Assembly (NCBI RefSeq): GCF_052857255.1
Contig: NC_135498.1
Coordinates: forward strand, 160,565,124-160,629,123
Direction: 5' to 3'
From: Amblyomma americanum
Taxonomy: Eukaryota > Arthropoda > Arachnida > Ixodida > Ixodidae
Length of the DNA: 64,000 nt
Part shown: positions 45,297 to 58,183 of the stretch, piece by piece
Layout of the letters: every line of letters begins with the position of its first letter
Numbering within the stretch: the first letter of the stretch is position 1
Program-made: the position numbers and the translations under genes
Notes under the pieces: generated by a model
What the model was told of the DNA's origin: nothing
The model's database searches: none
What the model saw: only the letters and a program-made list of their open reading frames with translations

Positions 45297-47330
45297 AAAT
45301 GAAATTTTCGTTTTTTGGGAACTTCGCTTTCTTGGTCACGTTATCAGATAACAAGGTGTTCGCCCGGACCCTGGCAAGTCCGCTGCCGTCTAAGGTTTTC
45401 CTCGCCCAACTGACAAGGAGGCCGTTCGCCGGTTTTTGGGCTTGTGCTCCTATTATCGGCGCTTTGTTCAAGATTTCTCGTGAATATCTGCACCGTTAAA
45501 CTGACTGATTCGCGGCGACATGCAGTTCCTGTGGTGAAGCGACCAAGAGGCTCCATTTGTCGAGCTTCGTAGCCTCCTACAAAGTACTCCGACACTCGGC
45601 CACTTCGATGAACACGCTGCCACGGACATCCACACTAATGCCGGCAATGCTGGCTTTGGTGCGGTACTCATCCAGTGGCAAGGCGGTGCAGAACGCGTCA
45701 TCAGTTATGCCAGCCGAACACTTACCCGTTCCGGGGCCAATTATTCTACGACAGAGCAAGAGTGCCCTGCAGTGATATGAGCCATCAGCAAGTCTGACCG
45801 TACCTTTACGAGCAGCCCTTCCGTGTGGTAAGCGACCACCACTCCTTATGCTGGCTGGCGAGCCTCAAAGACCCCTCAGGACGCTTGGCTAGATGGAGCT
45901 TACGCTTGCAAGAATATGACTTAACAGTCGTCTACAATTCGGGCCGTAAGCATCAGGATGCAGACTGTCTGTCGCGCGCGCCTATCACAATAGATACTGA
46001 AGAAACCCCCGATAATTTTACTTTCCTGGGCGGTGTTAGCACCATTCAAATGACGCAGCTGCAGCGGGCGGACTCGGAGTTCGCGCCGCTCATCGATCAC
46101 CTCAAAGGCATCGAAGCTAGCATAACGCGTGTTTTTTTTTTTTCGTCGGCCCCACACCTTCACTTTACGATCTGGTGTTCTCTACAAGCGCAACTTTTCC
46201 AAAAACAAAGAAGCGTTCTTACTTGTCGTACCATGACAGTTGCGGCTAGAGATCTTGAGTGCCTTTCATGATGCATGATCCGCCGGCCATCTTGGAGTGA
46301 GCCGTGCACTCGCGCGGATTAGAGAAAGGTATTATTGACCCAGGCTACTCCAATCGGTGCGTGCTTACGTAAAAACATTCCGTGACTGCCAACGTCAGAA
46401 ATCTTTGAAACCAGCAGGATTTCTTGACCCCGTAGATCCAACGAAGACCCCCTTCCACCAAGAGGGCATAGACCTCCTTGGCCCTTTTCCGAAGTCTTCG
46501 TCTGGAAATCGTAAAATCAGCGTTGCGACCGTCTACCTAACACGGTACGCTGAGACCACGTCTCTTGTCAAAGGCACTTCTGCTGAAGTGACGCAGTTCT
46601 TCGTATACAGCAATCTCTTGCGTCCTGGAGCCCTCGCCGTTGTTGTTACTGACCGGGGGACTGCTTTCACGGCCCGCCTAACCCAGTCCGTGATGACTGT
46701 GACGAACACCAGCCATCGACGTACTACGGTGCATCACGCACAGACAAACGGGTTGTAAGAGCGACTAAACCGCACACCAGCCGACATGCTTTCTATGTAT
46801 GTTGACATCAACCATTCGAACTTGGGACACCGTTTTACCGTACGTAACGTTCGCGTATAACACCGCCCTGCAGGAGACAACCCGACCGACCCCATTGTTC
46901 TCGGTCGGCACGTGACCACTCCGTTGGATGCTTTGATGCCCGTTGACGTCTACTGCGACTCTGACGCAGACCTCGAGGCAGACACCTTCGTTCTGCGTGC
47001 AGAGGAAGCGCGGCAACTGGCACGCCTGTGAATTAACCGTAAACGAGAGACTGGCGCTGCTAGGTACAATCTCCTACGCTGCTTCGTCAGTTACGTGGCT
47101 TGCTCATTGCACCGGCTTGCTCATTGCACCGGTCGCACTGTACTGAAGCCGTGCACATAGTTTGCATGAAGCCTTACCACGACAGGTTACCTGATTTAAC
47201 GGCGGTTCACTGCAGCTGTGTCCTATCCTTTCGCTGACTTTTCCCTCCTAGGCGCATCGTGTCGATGCTGCAGAACAGCGGGGCAGTGATACATGCCACT
47301 GCAGAAGCAGAAGTAACGCATGCATTCGTA
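45297..47330 (+). mobile_element. Gypsy-type LTR retrotransposon pol remnant
   Basis: In several plus-strand frames: the RT C-terminal end (FWELRFLGHVI near 45315, then PRPTDKEAVRRFLGLC near 45400), RNase H (HTNAGNAGFGAVLIQWQGGA near 45630, where the usual first Asp is Asn, then [15 protein letters not shown] near 45940), and integrase. The integrase has FRDCQRQKSLKPAGFLDP, then GIDLLGPFPKSSSGN and VVTDRGTAFTARLTQS (46357-46758) and HHAQTNGL. A C-terminal part at 46760-47040 includes DALMPVDVYCDSDADLEAD. gag, protease and most of RT are missing, and no LTR of its own was found at the ends. Inactive. Confidence 0.88.
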
Positions 47331-47399
47331 CAGGAAGAAGTCTCTCGCTCGCGCGCTCGGACCACTTAGGGACCGCCGCAGTTTTTCGCCTCGGCTCTA

Positions 47400-48895
47400 G
47401 AGGTTCTCCTTCTCGTTGCACTTTACAACATTAACGACCTACATAGTCGCATATCCTCTAACATACACTTATTCGCTGATGTCAGCTTATATTTTTTACG
47501 AAATTAATGACACTAACGACGTGTGTGTTCTACAAAACTATCTCTCTTGTATTCCAGCACGGTGCAACTTATGGCTAACGCATGTCTCTAAATGCAAAGT
47601 TTTACGTCTCTCCAGGACATCTACTGCCGGTGCATATTATCTAAATAATGCCATACTTGACGCGTCGCGCCATATCGCTACCTCGGAGTTCATATTGTCA
47701 CGAAGTGGTGACTGCAGTCCCGAGAGCAGAAAGGCTGCGAAAATTTTGTCTAAACAAAACTTTTTATTTGGGCTGATTTGCGGCCACAATGGACTGAAGC
47801 ACTCGGAGGCGACGTAGCAACAAGAGTGCTCAGTGGTCGTCGAACAGAATGCCCGCCGCTGTCAGCCGTGCTCAGTTTAAAGCTGATAGCGATCTTTCAA
47901 GGTAAAGCGTGCAAAGTTACTTGAACACTCTAGAACAATGAAGAATCAGCTCTGCCTGGATGCGATCAATCGATATAAATCTGGTCGCGTCTTGCATCGC
48001 AAACAAAGCGATAAAGCGGCGTGCCGGCAGCTTTGAAGAATGAACAAACACTGCAAAGATTCACGGCAATATATCTTCCTCTTTAACTTCGTCGCTCCTT
48101 ATCAACACCATAATTAACAATGCTAACAGCATGCTAGGCTACCTACGCCGCAATTTCTCGAATTCACCTGCCTTCTTAAAACTCATGTTATATAAACCCT
48201 TTGTCTGTAGAAAACTACAATACGCATTTGCAATTTGGGGCCCCAGCTACACAAATTCAATCAATGAGCTGGAGCTCTTGCAAAGTAACGCCGTCTGTTT
48301 TATCCTCTTTAAGTTTAATCGTACTGCAAGAGTCACCTCCATTAGAAACGCGCTTAACCTTTCATGTCTTAGTTTTGCGTCGAAAGTTTTCATGGTTATG
48401 TTTATTTCATAAATGTTATTACATTTGTCCCAATCTACGCGTTGAAATCGTATCTCCTCCGTCTGTCATGTCTGCACGAATATCTCATGCTCACAAAGTC
48501 GGCATAACGACATACGAAAAAAAAGCTTATTCGCAGTCGCTCACTCTAGGTACATCAGCATATTGGAACCACTTTCCCGGATCAACCGCCAGCATTAAAG
48601 ACAAGCTGCACTTCCGTAGGAGTTTAGCTGGCATTGCATACTAAGGCTCACAAAAAATGTATTTTTATTCTCCATTACCTTTCTTAACTTTGTGTGCTCT
48701 TTTATCTTCCTCTTACAACTTATCCTCTGCTTCATTAACTGAATTGTACAGCTAGGAACAAGACGCTTGTATGCTGAATTTTTGTTTTTCTTCTCTTTAT
48801 AATCATTTATAACTGCTCCTCTCTGAAAGTTTCTTGGCCGTGACGTTATCAGTAATAAATATGAGTAATAAACAAATAAATAAATATTATAGGAT
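47400..48895 (+). mobile_element. CR1-like LINE ORF2 3' part, split by a solo LTR
   Basis: It starts in the RT near the YINDL motif (ALYNINDLHSRISSNIHLFA; the YADD is degraded). The frame continues with YLGVHI up to 47695 and resumes at 48073 after the LTR with SSSLT ... NNANSMLGYLRRNFSNSPAF. It then reads YAFAIWGPSYTNSINELELL, and after a frameshift GITTYEKKAYSQSLTLGTSA to a stop at 48644. The tail is AAATAAATAAATA at about 48877-48889. Confidence 0.87.
47696..48068 (+). mobile_element. 373-bp solo LTR in the CR1-like LINE, with 4-bp TSD
   Basis: The insert begins TGTCACGAAGTGGTGACTGC and ends TTCACGGCA, so it has TG...CA ends. ATAT flanks it on both sides (47692-47695 and 48069-48072). Removing the insert plus one ATAT restores the host LINE reading frame through YLGVHISSSLT. 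No internal retrotransposon sequence lies inside, so it is a solo LTR, probably of a Gypsy-like element given the 4-bp duplication. The strand is a guess. Confidence 0.85.
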
Positions 48896-48962
48896 CCTTA
48901 CATAAATATTTGTATCAAATTCACGTTTCCGCAGATCACCTTAAAAAGCGCATTTCGTACGA

Positions 48963-49235
48963 TGTCATGGTGGTGGTAGTGGTTTTATTAAAAATAATAG
49001 TAAAAAGGAAGGAAAAGATTTTTGCTAGCCCCGGCATCTGCCATCGATACTGAAGCACCTGAGCTGGGGCAGCGGAAATAAAGGACAGCAGGCAGAATGG
49101 AGAGATGAAATGAAAGAGGTGAGGGGACAGGAAAAGAGGATAGGGGGAGAAGTAATATGTACAAACTATTTACACAATAAGTAATGTGTCCAGGTTGTGC
49201 GCATGATTCATGCCTGTTTCTTTCTCCGGTCACGC
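48963..49235 (-). repeat. Purine-rich repeat resembling a minus-strand LINE 3' UTR
   Basis: GTGGTGGTAGTGGTTTTATT is followed by A/G-rich sequence. On the minus strand this reads as a T/C-rich 3' UTR ending in AATAAAACC. It resembles the 3' end at 26590-26780 in style but no protein part is attached. Confidence 0.4.
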
Positions 49236-49239
49236 CATG

Positions 49240-52200
49240 GTGACTGCGCCGGCTGCAAAATGCGCCCGTCTCAAGTTTCAGCCAGAGTGGGAACTGCGGA
49301 AACTCAATTCTTCGTTGCTAAACGAGGAAGACTAAGCAGCGAGTGAGGAGACCTTTGCAATCTTGCTTCACCATAAGAATCCAAATATTTGCATCATGGG
49401 AGGTGTTTATGTAAGTGCTCATGGCATAGCTATTGAAATTGGCTCCATGAGGTCTTACTTTCAGCATGGGAAGGAGAAACGGGCGTTTCGGAGCCTTTAT
49501 AATTTCCATGAAGTTGAAAGCGAGACTGCAGAACTGTTGACAGACGAAATTGCAATTGCGAAGTATCACCTTCAAAAGTTCGGTTCAAAACGCTTTCAGG
49601 CGGCCCGTGTACGATTCCGCAGCAATCGTCCTTTGCACTCTGAGGAGCCAAACAGACAGGCCTTGCTAGATGACCACCGCTACGCAAGTGCAAGCGGGTC
49701 TCTGAGCTCTGCTGTGGTGGGCCTTGGTCACAGGCGCCACCACAGCAGATGAGATAGTCACCGAGTCTGCGAAACACCACACGTCTCTTTTTGCTGCCTC
49801 TTCAAGCAATACTCATGTTGTCCATATATCGCACCGGATGTCTTTGATCACGCCGCTTTCTTAAATTGAGTGCGTGGTAAAAAGCGGTCATTTAACCTTC
49901 GGTCAGATGGTAGATGCAATTGATCAATTGCCACTCTCGAAAACTGCAGGTACTGTTGGTCTCGCAGAAGAATTTTCCAAGACATTAATATCTTTTCTAT
50001 CTCTTGTCCTACTCAAGATTTTGGAGACCAGTATTGGTGTTGGATTTTTGCCACAGTCATATAGTAAAAGTCATATTGTCTTAATATAGAAAACTCAGGA
50101 TAAGGAAAAACTACGATTTGTAGATGGCTACAGACCTACCTCACTTTCTAACGTTGATTTAATATTTCCTAAAAAATTGGCTACAGCTTGAAGTGCCCAC
50201 TTTGATTGGACCTTCTCAAACATGTGGCTTGAGGCGACGGTCAATATAGTCTGCTCTACAAGTAGCACGCACGGCGCTGCAGTATTGCAGTAACAGTCAT
50301 GAACAATTAGCCTGCTGCAAACTAACCTTGCAAAGGCGTGCGATTGAGTGTCCAATTCATTACTTTTTTTTCTTTTTTAAATCACATCAATCTCGCTTCA
50401 ATTCTTTCTACCGGGTGTGCCTTTGTTGCAAAAACTGTTCCACGCGCTTGGTTATAAATGGCTATCTCTCACAACTAGTGTGCATTCAATCCTCTGTGAA
50501 ACAAGGTTGCCCATTGTCCCCGCTCCTTCTCCCATTATAGTTGGACCGACTTTGCATAAGTGTCATAAACAATAGAGCCCTCAATGCTTTCCGTATTATA
50601 GGTCACGAACTGAAGGTATTAGCTTATGCAGATGACCTCATGTTTTTGTGCCATGAGGAGCCAAGCATCGGTGAAGTTTTTTGATGACGTGGCCTTAGTG
50701 TTGCAACAATTTTTCATTTATAATGCTCAAATGAAGCCATGACATTTTGAACTTCATTGCAATCCTGTAACGTCATAAAAATTATATGCCTAAGTAGTCG
50801 GCTTTAAATTTTCTTCCTCTTTTTCCTTGGCTGTCTTCCCTTATGCCTTTGTACTCGTGAAAGAACCAATTTGAGCTGTGCGTTTCTTATCTACATTTTT
50901 TTTTCATTTTTAGTTGTTTGTTGCTAATATTATGTCGTGATTTTAATGCTTATTACTGTTTACTGTAATCTTTCTGCAGTTTGGTTACTAATACAGTTTG
51001 TCCCTAAAACCTGCAATATACAACTTGCTCCTCTTCAACCAAGATTCGTCACAAATGTTCACTCCGCTCCCCTCTGCAATGCTTCGGCAAATGAGGGTAT
51101 TGTGAATAAATTCGCTCAACGTAGGGCATTGCCATCGTTTCTAGTGTTGAGGTCTCTGGTTTGGATTGCGGGGATCGGCACTTGCTGAATACGCTAGTAT
51201 GCAATGGACCACCCAAGTAACATGGCGTTCCTTGGAGTACCCATAAGCACAGTGCACATTACTGGAAAGACCGTGTGCCAACTTTTCAGTGCTGTGCCCA
51301 GACTTTTGTACCCCATGGTCTCTTGGGTCTTGCCAGGCCACGGCAGGTAATTTGTTTCTCGCCACTAAAATTTATTACGCACTGCAAGTTATTCGTTGCA
51401 CAAGGCTTTAGATTCAGCGTTTTCATAGGGTTTTCGCCATTTTCGTGTGGGATTCGTCTTTTGAATCTATGAGGCGTAATAACAATTTCCGGCCTGTATG
51501 TGCTGGCGGCCTTGTTTTAGTCCACCTGTATTTCCGGCAGATAGCTTCGCGTTTCATGTTTTTCTGTGACACTACACACCCAATAGTGCGTGTATTCTTG
51601 AAAACCAGTTTATTCCATATTTTACCGAAACTCATATTGTTTTCTAATGTTTGTAATTGGCCATGTTTGTTGGGCTTCATGCATAAGGTATACTTGGCTG
51701 TAAGTTTGCTGCTTCTTCGATACTCCCCTGAGTTCTTGTTTTCAGTTGCGAGGAAACGGTTTTACAAGGATTTAATTTGTATGCTCTTCTCTCCGCCTGT
51801 GTACCGCTCTGTGTATTTTGGTTTACCGGGACATGACGTACTCAATAGAGTACGTAAAAGGCCCTTCTCGCCATGTACAAAAACATTTTTATAAACTACA
51901 CACCGAGACATTGCTCGTGAAGACATGGTTAGAGAAGAAGCGTTTTTTATGTCTACGGTAAATTGTCGCCTTTATGTTGGTCTCTGAACGACTGAACATT
52001 GTTACATCAATATCAAAGATGTATTGTTCTGGGACATCAATCAACGCACGTTGAAAACAAACACTTAATCTGACACCGCAAGCAATACGATATCTCACTG
52101 TACGGCCACTTGTGGATGAACTCTTAGAAATGTTCTTTCTAATTGGATAACAGAGCGTCTGGTCATCTAAAAAAAGCGTATGCCCATATCGAGTTCGAAG

Positions 52201-52265
52201 AGGAGTGGCACTCATTCTTAGAGCTGTGCTCTTCATTGCCTTTATTCCAGTGCTTTGTTGCAAAG
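49240..52265 (+). mobile_element. L1-like LINE, ORF2 linker, RT and C-terminal region
   Basis: This continues the element of 43500-45292. The linker has AHGIAIEIGSMRSYFQHGK (about 49420). The RT follows: PLSKTAGTVGLAEEFSKTL (about 49930), VDGYRPTSLSNVDLIF (about 50120), VKQGCPLSPLLLPL (about 50500) and VLAYADDLMFLCHEEPS (about 50630), with the YADD box intact. The C-terminal part runs from GGLVLVHLYFRQIASRFMFF (about 51510) through DLICMLFSPPVYRSVYFGLP and KTWLEKKRFL to about 52265. Several stops and frameshifts are present. About 100-150 residues of endonuclease and linker are missing between 45292 and 49240, so the interruption also removed sequence. Confidence 0.87.
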
Positions 52266-52269
52266 GTAT

Positions 52270-54215
52270 GTCGTATTGTGAAATATTAGTTATGTGTTCT
52301 GAATTGCCTGCTTCCTCGTGATTGGTTGCTTAGGTGTGTTGTATTATGCATGGTGTGTATTTATTACTCTTTACGGAATGTTTGTACATAGCTCATGCCC
52401 ATAAAAGACTGCATGACTGTAAGAAATACCATGTGAAAACAAAAATGTTGATGCGGTGCTCTGATGAACTGGCGAGCGAAGCTAACCCGTCCGCACCAGC
52501 CTGCGTTGGAAACCCACTTCGGGAAAAGATTTATTTTAGAAATTTTATTTTTCTTCCTTTCCAGATAGTGTTGTCACTGCCGCTGACGTTGTGAGGTAAC
52601 GTAGGCTTTCGGACCGTCTGGCGTGGCGAACGACAACGCCGGATTTTCCGCGCCACGAGCCATATATGCTTTCGCGTTCATGAATTCGACGGGATGCAAG
52701 AGGAACATATCACTCTCAGCCAGCCTCATCTTATGTTGTCTTTTTTCAGTAAGGGCTCTGCCTCGTGCGACGCAGTTGACGCGTGGTAATCAGCGCCCGA
52801 ACAAGACATGATTTCCGGCGCTTTAACCGGCGCTTCGGGGAGATAGCAGGCACAGCGTTTTGAAAAAGACGCGCGTTATTCGGGCAGTGGACAAGAATGG
52901 GTTAAAGCTGCGTCGGTAAATATCGCTCAGTTGTCAAGGGGTATTCTGGCAATGCAAATATCGCAACGCTGTCATTCGTCGCAGCTCGCTCGATTTGCGG
53001 TCGTTGTGGAGTATATCGTTGCTGCCAAAACAGAACGCATGATTTAGGCCGGAAAAAAAGGCAAAAGTGTTGAAATTGGCTCTTTTAGCTAAGTGCGCCC
53101 TTTCCCGTGCTCAATCAGCCCCGACGGGCCGCACGCATTTAGCTGACATTTTTGCTGTCACTGATGGAGTGCCTCCTATGATATAGTGCACATGGACCTG
53201 TGGAAGTTTGCCCACTTATACACTTAAAAGCCGCATCCAAGCAGGAACCGCATAAATATATATTTCTCCTAGCCTTACAGAGCTCACTCTAGCACGCGCT
53301 TTTAGGTTACCGGTATGTGTTACAATCAGTTCTAATCTACTTTAAGGTATTGCTCTCTGTGCCTTGCACTACGAGATTAAATGTCTGATTGCTTAAGGTT
53401 CTTTGCTGACGTCGCGGCGTTTGAACGTAAATATCACCTGTCGGCTGGCTCTGTCAGTATTATCAGTGTAGCGCGCTGGTATTCAACCGTACTGAGCGCA
53501 TTTTTACTGCAGTCAGCACTGGGTCTTTCGCTATGCACAGAAGAAGTACTTAGTGGAATCCCTCTGAAGGAAGCAAAATATATAGCAATTTTCCTAATGC
53601 CTTTGCGAAGTGAAACTTTATTAATTAGTACGAAATCATTGGTGTTCAAACTGGGCTACTTTTGTGACTTGTGCAGGAAGCCAAAGTCTAATCACAACTA
53701 AGGCAGCTGAATGATATAAGCTAAATTAACGGCTCGCACTTTGCAGCTAAAGGACACTATTTTAATGCTTAAATTCGGTGCAACCCCAGAAAAATCCCGG
53801 TCGAGTACGACATGGTATCCCATAATTGAGCGCTCTTCGTTGTGACTTTAATCCCTATCGAATTTCTTCGCGCACACTAGGGCATTAAGTGCGTGTTCAT
53901 CGTTCTACGCTCTAACCACATATACTTGCACGTGGTCAACAGTTGCAATAGTTTCCCGCATAACCATAGTTTTCCCTTCGCTACTTAGGTGCGTGTTCAA
54001 TGCTTTTCCATCTCAGGGGTTCTGCACTGGAATGTTTTGTGCAAATATTTTGTTTTAAATTCGCATCAGCATCTTCGACTCTTTTTTTACTAAAGATGAA
54101 CCAATGTTTCAAAGACCAAGCTGAAAAATTAATCATGCGGCACTATAAGCCCATGTAAATGCTATGCTCATAATCATACTAAAAACTTATTCAAAATTTC
54201 TGGTCTCCTATTTTT
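52270..54215. other. Spacer upstream of gene C
   Basis: A 106-codon plus-strand open frame (53381-53701) has no motif and no signal peptide. The rest is unrecognised. The gene C promoter and any non-coding first exon should lie here but could not be pinned down. Confidence 0.4.
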
Positions 54216-54219
54216 TCAG

Positions 54220-54301
54220 CGACGCCTGGTGTAAGAAGGGGGCAACATGAAAGGAGGGACAACGATTTTCATCCTCGCTGTGTGCGCCCTTCTTGTTTTA
54301 G
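54220..54301 (+). CDS. Gene C, coding exon 1: signal peptide
   Basis: The exon follows a good acceptor (TCTCCTATTTTTTCAG, AG at 54218-54219), has 27 nt of 5' UTR, and starts translation at the ATG 54247-54249. The 55-nt coding part encodes MKGGTTIFILAVCALLVL plus one nucleotide, then the donor GTGAGG at 54302. The upstream acceptor implies at least one earlier non-coding exon. Leader, length and phase match genes A and B. Confidence 0.82.
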
Positions 54302-55934
54302 GTGAGGGAATAGCTGCGAAGTGTCCACAAAGTTTTTCTCCTTCTGTGTGCTTCATTAAACAAAGCTTTGCTGTATTGTTTGAGTAGCACAGGAAGCTAT
54401 TACGCATATTTACTTCTTACGTAGGATTGAATAACTTGTCACTCTTTTGTCGTGCTATTGGCTACTCCGAAAACACAGCCCGCTTGATAAGAAAAATATT
54501 ACCGGCCTACTATTTTTTTTCGTAAAATGTCCTTTTCGCTTCATTAAAGAATGGTGCCAGCACCACGTAGATTTTTGGGCGGAATTCACATCAGCCGATT
54601 GTGGTCAATGTCTTATAACTGGAAACTCAAATATACGCCTTTAAGGTCACTTTGTCAACCTGTGAGCAACTACATGGAAGCACAGTCGGGTTCAGTTGGA
54701 CTAAATTGAGTTGTCTTTATTTCCATAAACCTACAATCCATGAGAAATATATGTGGAAAGGTGAGCATAGCAACTTGACGAGCCTTGAACCCTGTCTGGG
54801 GGTAGCAGCGGCAGCCACAGCACGGATACAGGACCGACAACGCATGCAAAACCTGAAAAAACATACAGCTGGCTTAAACTTCGGCCAGCAAACAGAAATT
54901 CAATAGAAAAATATAAAGCACAAGACCTAGGATATACACAGTTTGCACATGGGGCGCAAAAACAGTAATCGAACCATTTACCAAATGAGCGCCGTGAGTA
55001 AGAATGGTGCATTATTATAGAAAGCGGCTAATATTTCAAGGAAAAGTAATTGAATAATAGCAGCCTGCCTCGAAAGCACTCGAAGTAACAAAAATGATAA
55101 CAAATAATGCGACAACTTACGTTATGATGAATTATGCCAAAAATACCGATACAAGCGCGAAACAGGGCAACAAGTCATGTCGTATTTATTGCGCATGAGA
55201 TTGTTAAACAGGAGAGCTAAGCGATGAAGTGACAGTTGAAAAGGGCACTTGGTGCGAGGCGATAGCACGCGCCAGTGTTCAAGCGATCGTGCATTGAATA
55301 CCGCTCTGTTTTTTATTAACTGCGCTTAAGATCTGTTCTATGACAGGTCTTATTTCTGCTGATTGCGGTGCGCTAACCACAGATTGATGTCGAACAGATG
55401 GTGCAGGGTGAGTAAACTTAGGTGTTGAAAAAGGGGGGTTGCGGTATGAGCATCTGATGGAGTTAATATTACCGAAAGTACAAGTTACCTTTTAGTGAAC
55501 AGGGATAATCGATTTACCTCGGTAGCAGAGGTCGTACTCCACACGAAACAAAATTAGTGTAAATGGCTCAGGAAGAGGGCATTCTATAAAAGAAGTTTCA
55601 CATTACATAGCAGCGATCTTATACTAGACTGCATTCCAGCTACTTAGTAAGCTTTCCTGAAAAAAAATCTGTGTGGTCAGACCATGAGCTATGGCTATCG
55701 AAAGACATACGAAATGTTTTCGCGGAACGGACCAGCTCAATTTTTGAAGAAGCTGTTGTACCGTCGCGCTCTAAGTTCACACATTTGTTTTTTGCATGAA
55801 ATACCAACTTCCGTTTGGCCGTTCTTAATTTTTAAGCCATTAACCAGTTGTGTTTTTTATCAAGAAAAAAATTTGTGGTTGAAACTAGGCGTGCATCATT
55901 GTTTGACGAAAAAAATAACGCTAGTAACATCAGC

Positions 55935-57720
55935 CTACATTATACATTTTGGTTAGCTATCCACAAGAACGAGATCGTTTACATGCATATTGATGAGAAG
56001 AGGGCCTATTAAGCTCCCTTGTGGAGCACCAACTTTTACTTGCTTAAGCTCGGAGGGGATGCCATTAACTACAAAAGGTTGATTTCGCTGCTTTAAATAT
56101 GATTTAAAATGTATGTAGTACCACGAATGCCATACTAAGCTAATGTTTCCAATAACATTCCATGATTGAAAGAGTCAAGCGCTTTAGTGAAATCGAATAG
56201 AATCCCGAGCATGAGCAGCCTTTCTGCAACATTTCTCTGCATCAGTTCTTTTTGTTCTGGTAAGGCAAGCTAGGTTCTCCTTTCTTTTCGGAAAGCGTAC
56301 TCACAGTCAGTTAAGAGGTTGTTTTGGTTTTCTAAAATATTCGCAAAATTTTATTTTCTCATGTTCTTTGGGAATACCGGAAGTACAGAAATAGGTCGGT
56401 GATTAGATATCTGTTTTATTACCGTTTTTAAAGAGTCCATCCATTTTAGTGGTCTGCATTCCAGCTGTTAATACTCTAGACACTCGACAAAATTCTAAAC
56501 CTTTGCTAAAATAAGTGCGATAATCTGCAGGACATATTTTACAGGTGAAATCTGTATGCCATCAATTTCACCTGACGTAGGATTACGTAACCCAGAAAGC
56601 AAGTGGATTAATTCAGTTTCAGTGGTAGGGTGTAAGAAAATACTCTCGGAGTATGTGACCTCAACACAGCGGTCGCAATTTCTACCTGCACATATGCCAG
56701 CAGCGTTTATATAATAATTATTAAAACGGTCGGGAAGCCCTTCATCCGGAATACTGTGACCTTTAATAATATACACGCTTGTCTGCGAGGGCGTTGCTCG
56801 ATTTTATATAATATTTAGTTGTTCCACGTTGGCGATTATCATTATGACAAGACAAAGTATTCATACTGTTACCAGATTTTAGCTTTCCGAACCTTATCTG
56901 CATTGCAAGAACTTTTAAATATATGCAGATCGGTAATATTGCACGACTAAAGAAATTAAAAATCACGCTCTAAACTTTATCTTCCGGAAGAGGTCATCGG
57001 TGATTCATGGCTTGCGAATTCGAGAACACTTGCGTTTCGCTCGCCAAGGTAAATTTTGGTGTTAACACTTGCTGAAAAACCCCCAAAATTCTTCGTACGC
57101 TGATACGGCATTATAGTGTGTTATAGACATCGCTCAAGTGAAATAACATTGTCTCATCACGAAACGTTTCCTGATGATTGAATCTAATCAGTTGGCTTGG
57201 TGATTGTCGCTGTCCATTGTTTGTTTTTACATTGTTTAAGACAGAAAAATACTCATGTGGTCGCTCAGATTGCACAAAAGAATGCAGGCCTCCATGATAG
57301 CCGTTGAAACATTACTGATTGACAAATCTAGGCAAGTAGACACAGCGCAAGTTACTTGCGTTGAGATAGAGATAACCCTAGCGCAGCCATGCGGCTGAAG
57401 CAAGCCATGAAATTCCTTAGTGAAGCGAGTGTCAGCTAAGACATCAACGTTAATGTCGCCGCTCCAGACGACGCCGTACTTCTACATAGAAATATAAGTA
57501 AAGAAGATTTCAGGAAAACGAAAGAGACCGGGATGTTACGTCCTGTCGGATGATAAAATACTGAATAGACATTGCTACCACTGCAAACGATAGAACCTCA
57601 TAATCATCCGTTACCCATGGAAATTCTTGAATGTAGTCAATATTAATACTGCCGCGTACCAGTACGCTCGTTTCCGTGAATTCGTCGCAGTTGTGGCTAA
57701 AGCAATGTGTTACGCACTAT
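55935..57720 (-). mobile_element. CR1/Jockey-like LINE, endonuclease end to RT, decayed
   Basis: On the minus strand: an eroded endonuclease end (about 57180-57680), the RT entry (PTTETELIHLLSGLRNPTSG and EIDGIQISPVKYV at 56495-56640), then CEYAFRKERR near 56300, LGILFDFTKALDSFNHGMLL near 56200, an altered GAPQGS motif near 56020 and a short end at 55935. Multiple stops are present, including within the RT. The 3' portion (YADD, thumb) is absent, so it is truncated at both ends. Confidence 0.8.
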
Positions 57721-57721
57721 A

Positions 57722-58033
57722 AGAAAATGAAAGTTGTTTTTGAGGAAAGAAACTGACGCCGTAACTGTCTCACATATCTCGGTGGACACTCGAACCGCGT
57801 CGTAAGGGAAGGAATAAAGGAGGGAGTGAAAGAAGAAAGGAAGAAAGAGGTCCCGTAGTGGAGGCCTGCGGAATAATTTAGACCACCTGGGGATCTTTAA
57901 CGTTCACTGACATCGCACAGCACACGAGCACCTTAGCGTTTCGCCTTCATCGAAACTCGGCAGCCGCTGTCGGTTCGAACCCGGGTGCTCCGGATCAGCA
58001 GCCGAGCGCCCTAACCAGTGAGCCACCGCGATA
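57722..58033 (-). repeat. Ruka-like SINE, long subfamily
   Basis: On the minus strand: a GGTGGCTCACTGGTTAGGGC head, a GGGTTCGAACCGACAGC B box region, the body with GTGCTGTGCGATGTCAGTGA, and the long 3' extension with GAGACAGTTACGGCGTCAGT and an A/T-rich end, as in the copy at 17634-17952. Confidence 0.88.
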
Positions 58034-58183
58034 AGTTTGCACTATGGCCCAAAAGTCGATTTTAAATTTAACAGTGCATTTCCACATATTTAATGCCAAA
58101 GCGGGAAAGAACTCAACAGAGAAGAATTTGCAAAGTGCTGAACGATTCATTGTTTTCTATCTTTTCCCAACCTCTTAACACAG

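Larger units (their letters stand above)
54302..58183 (+). other. Gene C intron, carrying a LINE and a SINE
   Basis: A 3.88-kb phase-1 intron with donor GTGAGG and acceptor CTTTTCCCAACCTCTTAACA-CAG. It contains a minus-strand LINE (55935-57720) and a minus-strand SINE (57722-58033). The first 1.6 kb (54302-55930) has nothing recognisable. Confidence 0.7.

Noticed and set aside
53381..53701. 106-codon plus-strand open frame near gene C
   Set aside because: No signal peptide, motif or splice context; codon pattern looks random and a minus-strand frame overlaps it.
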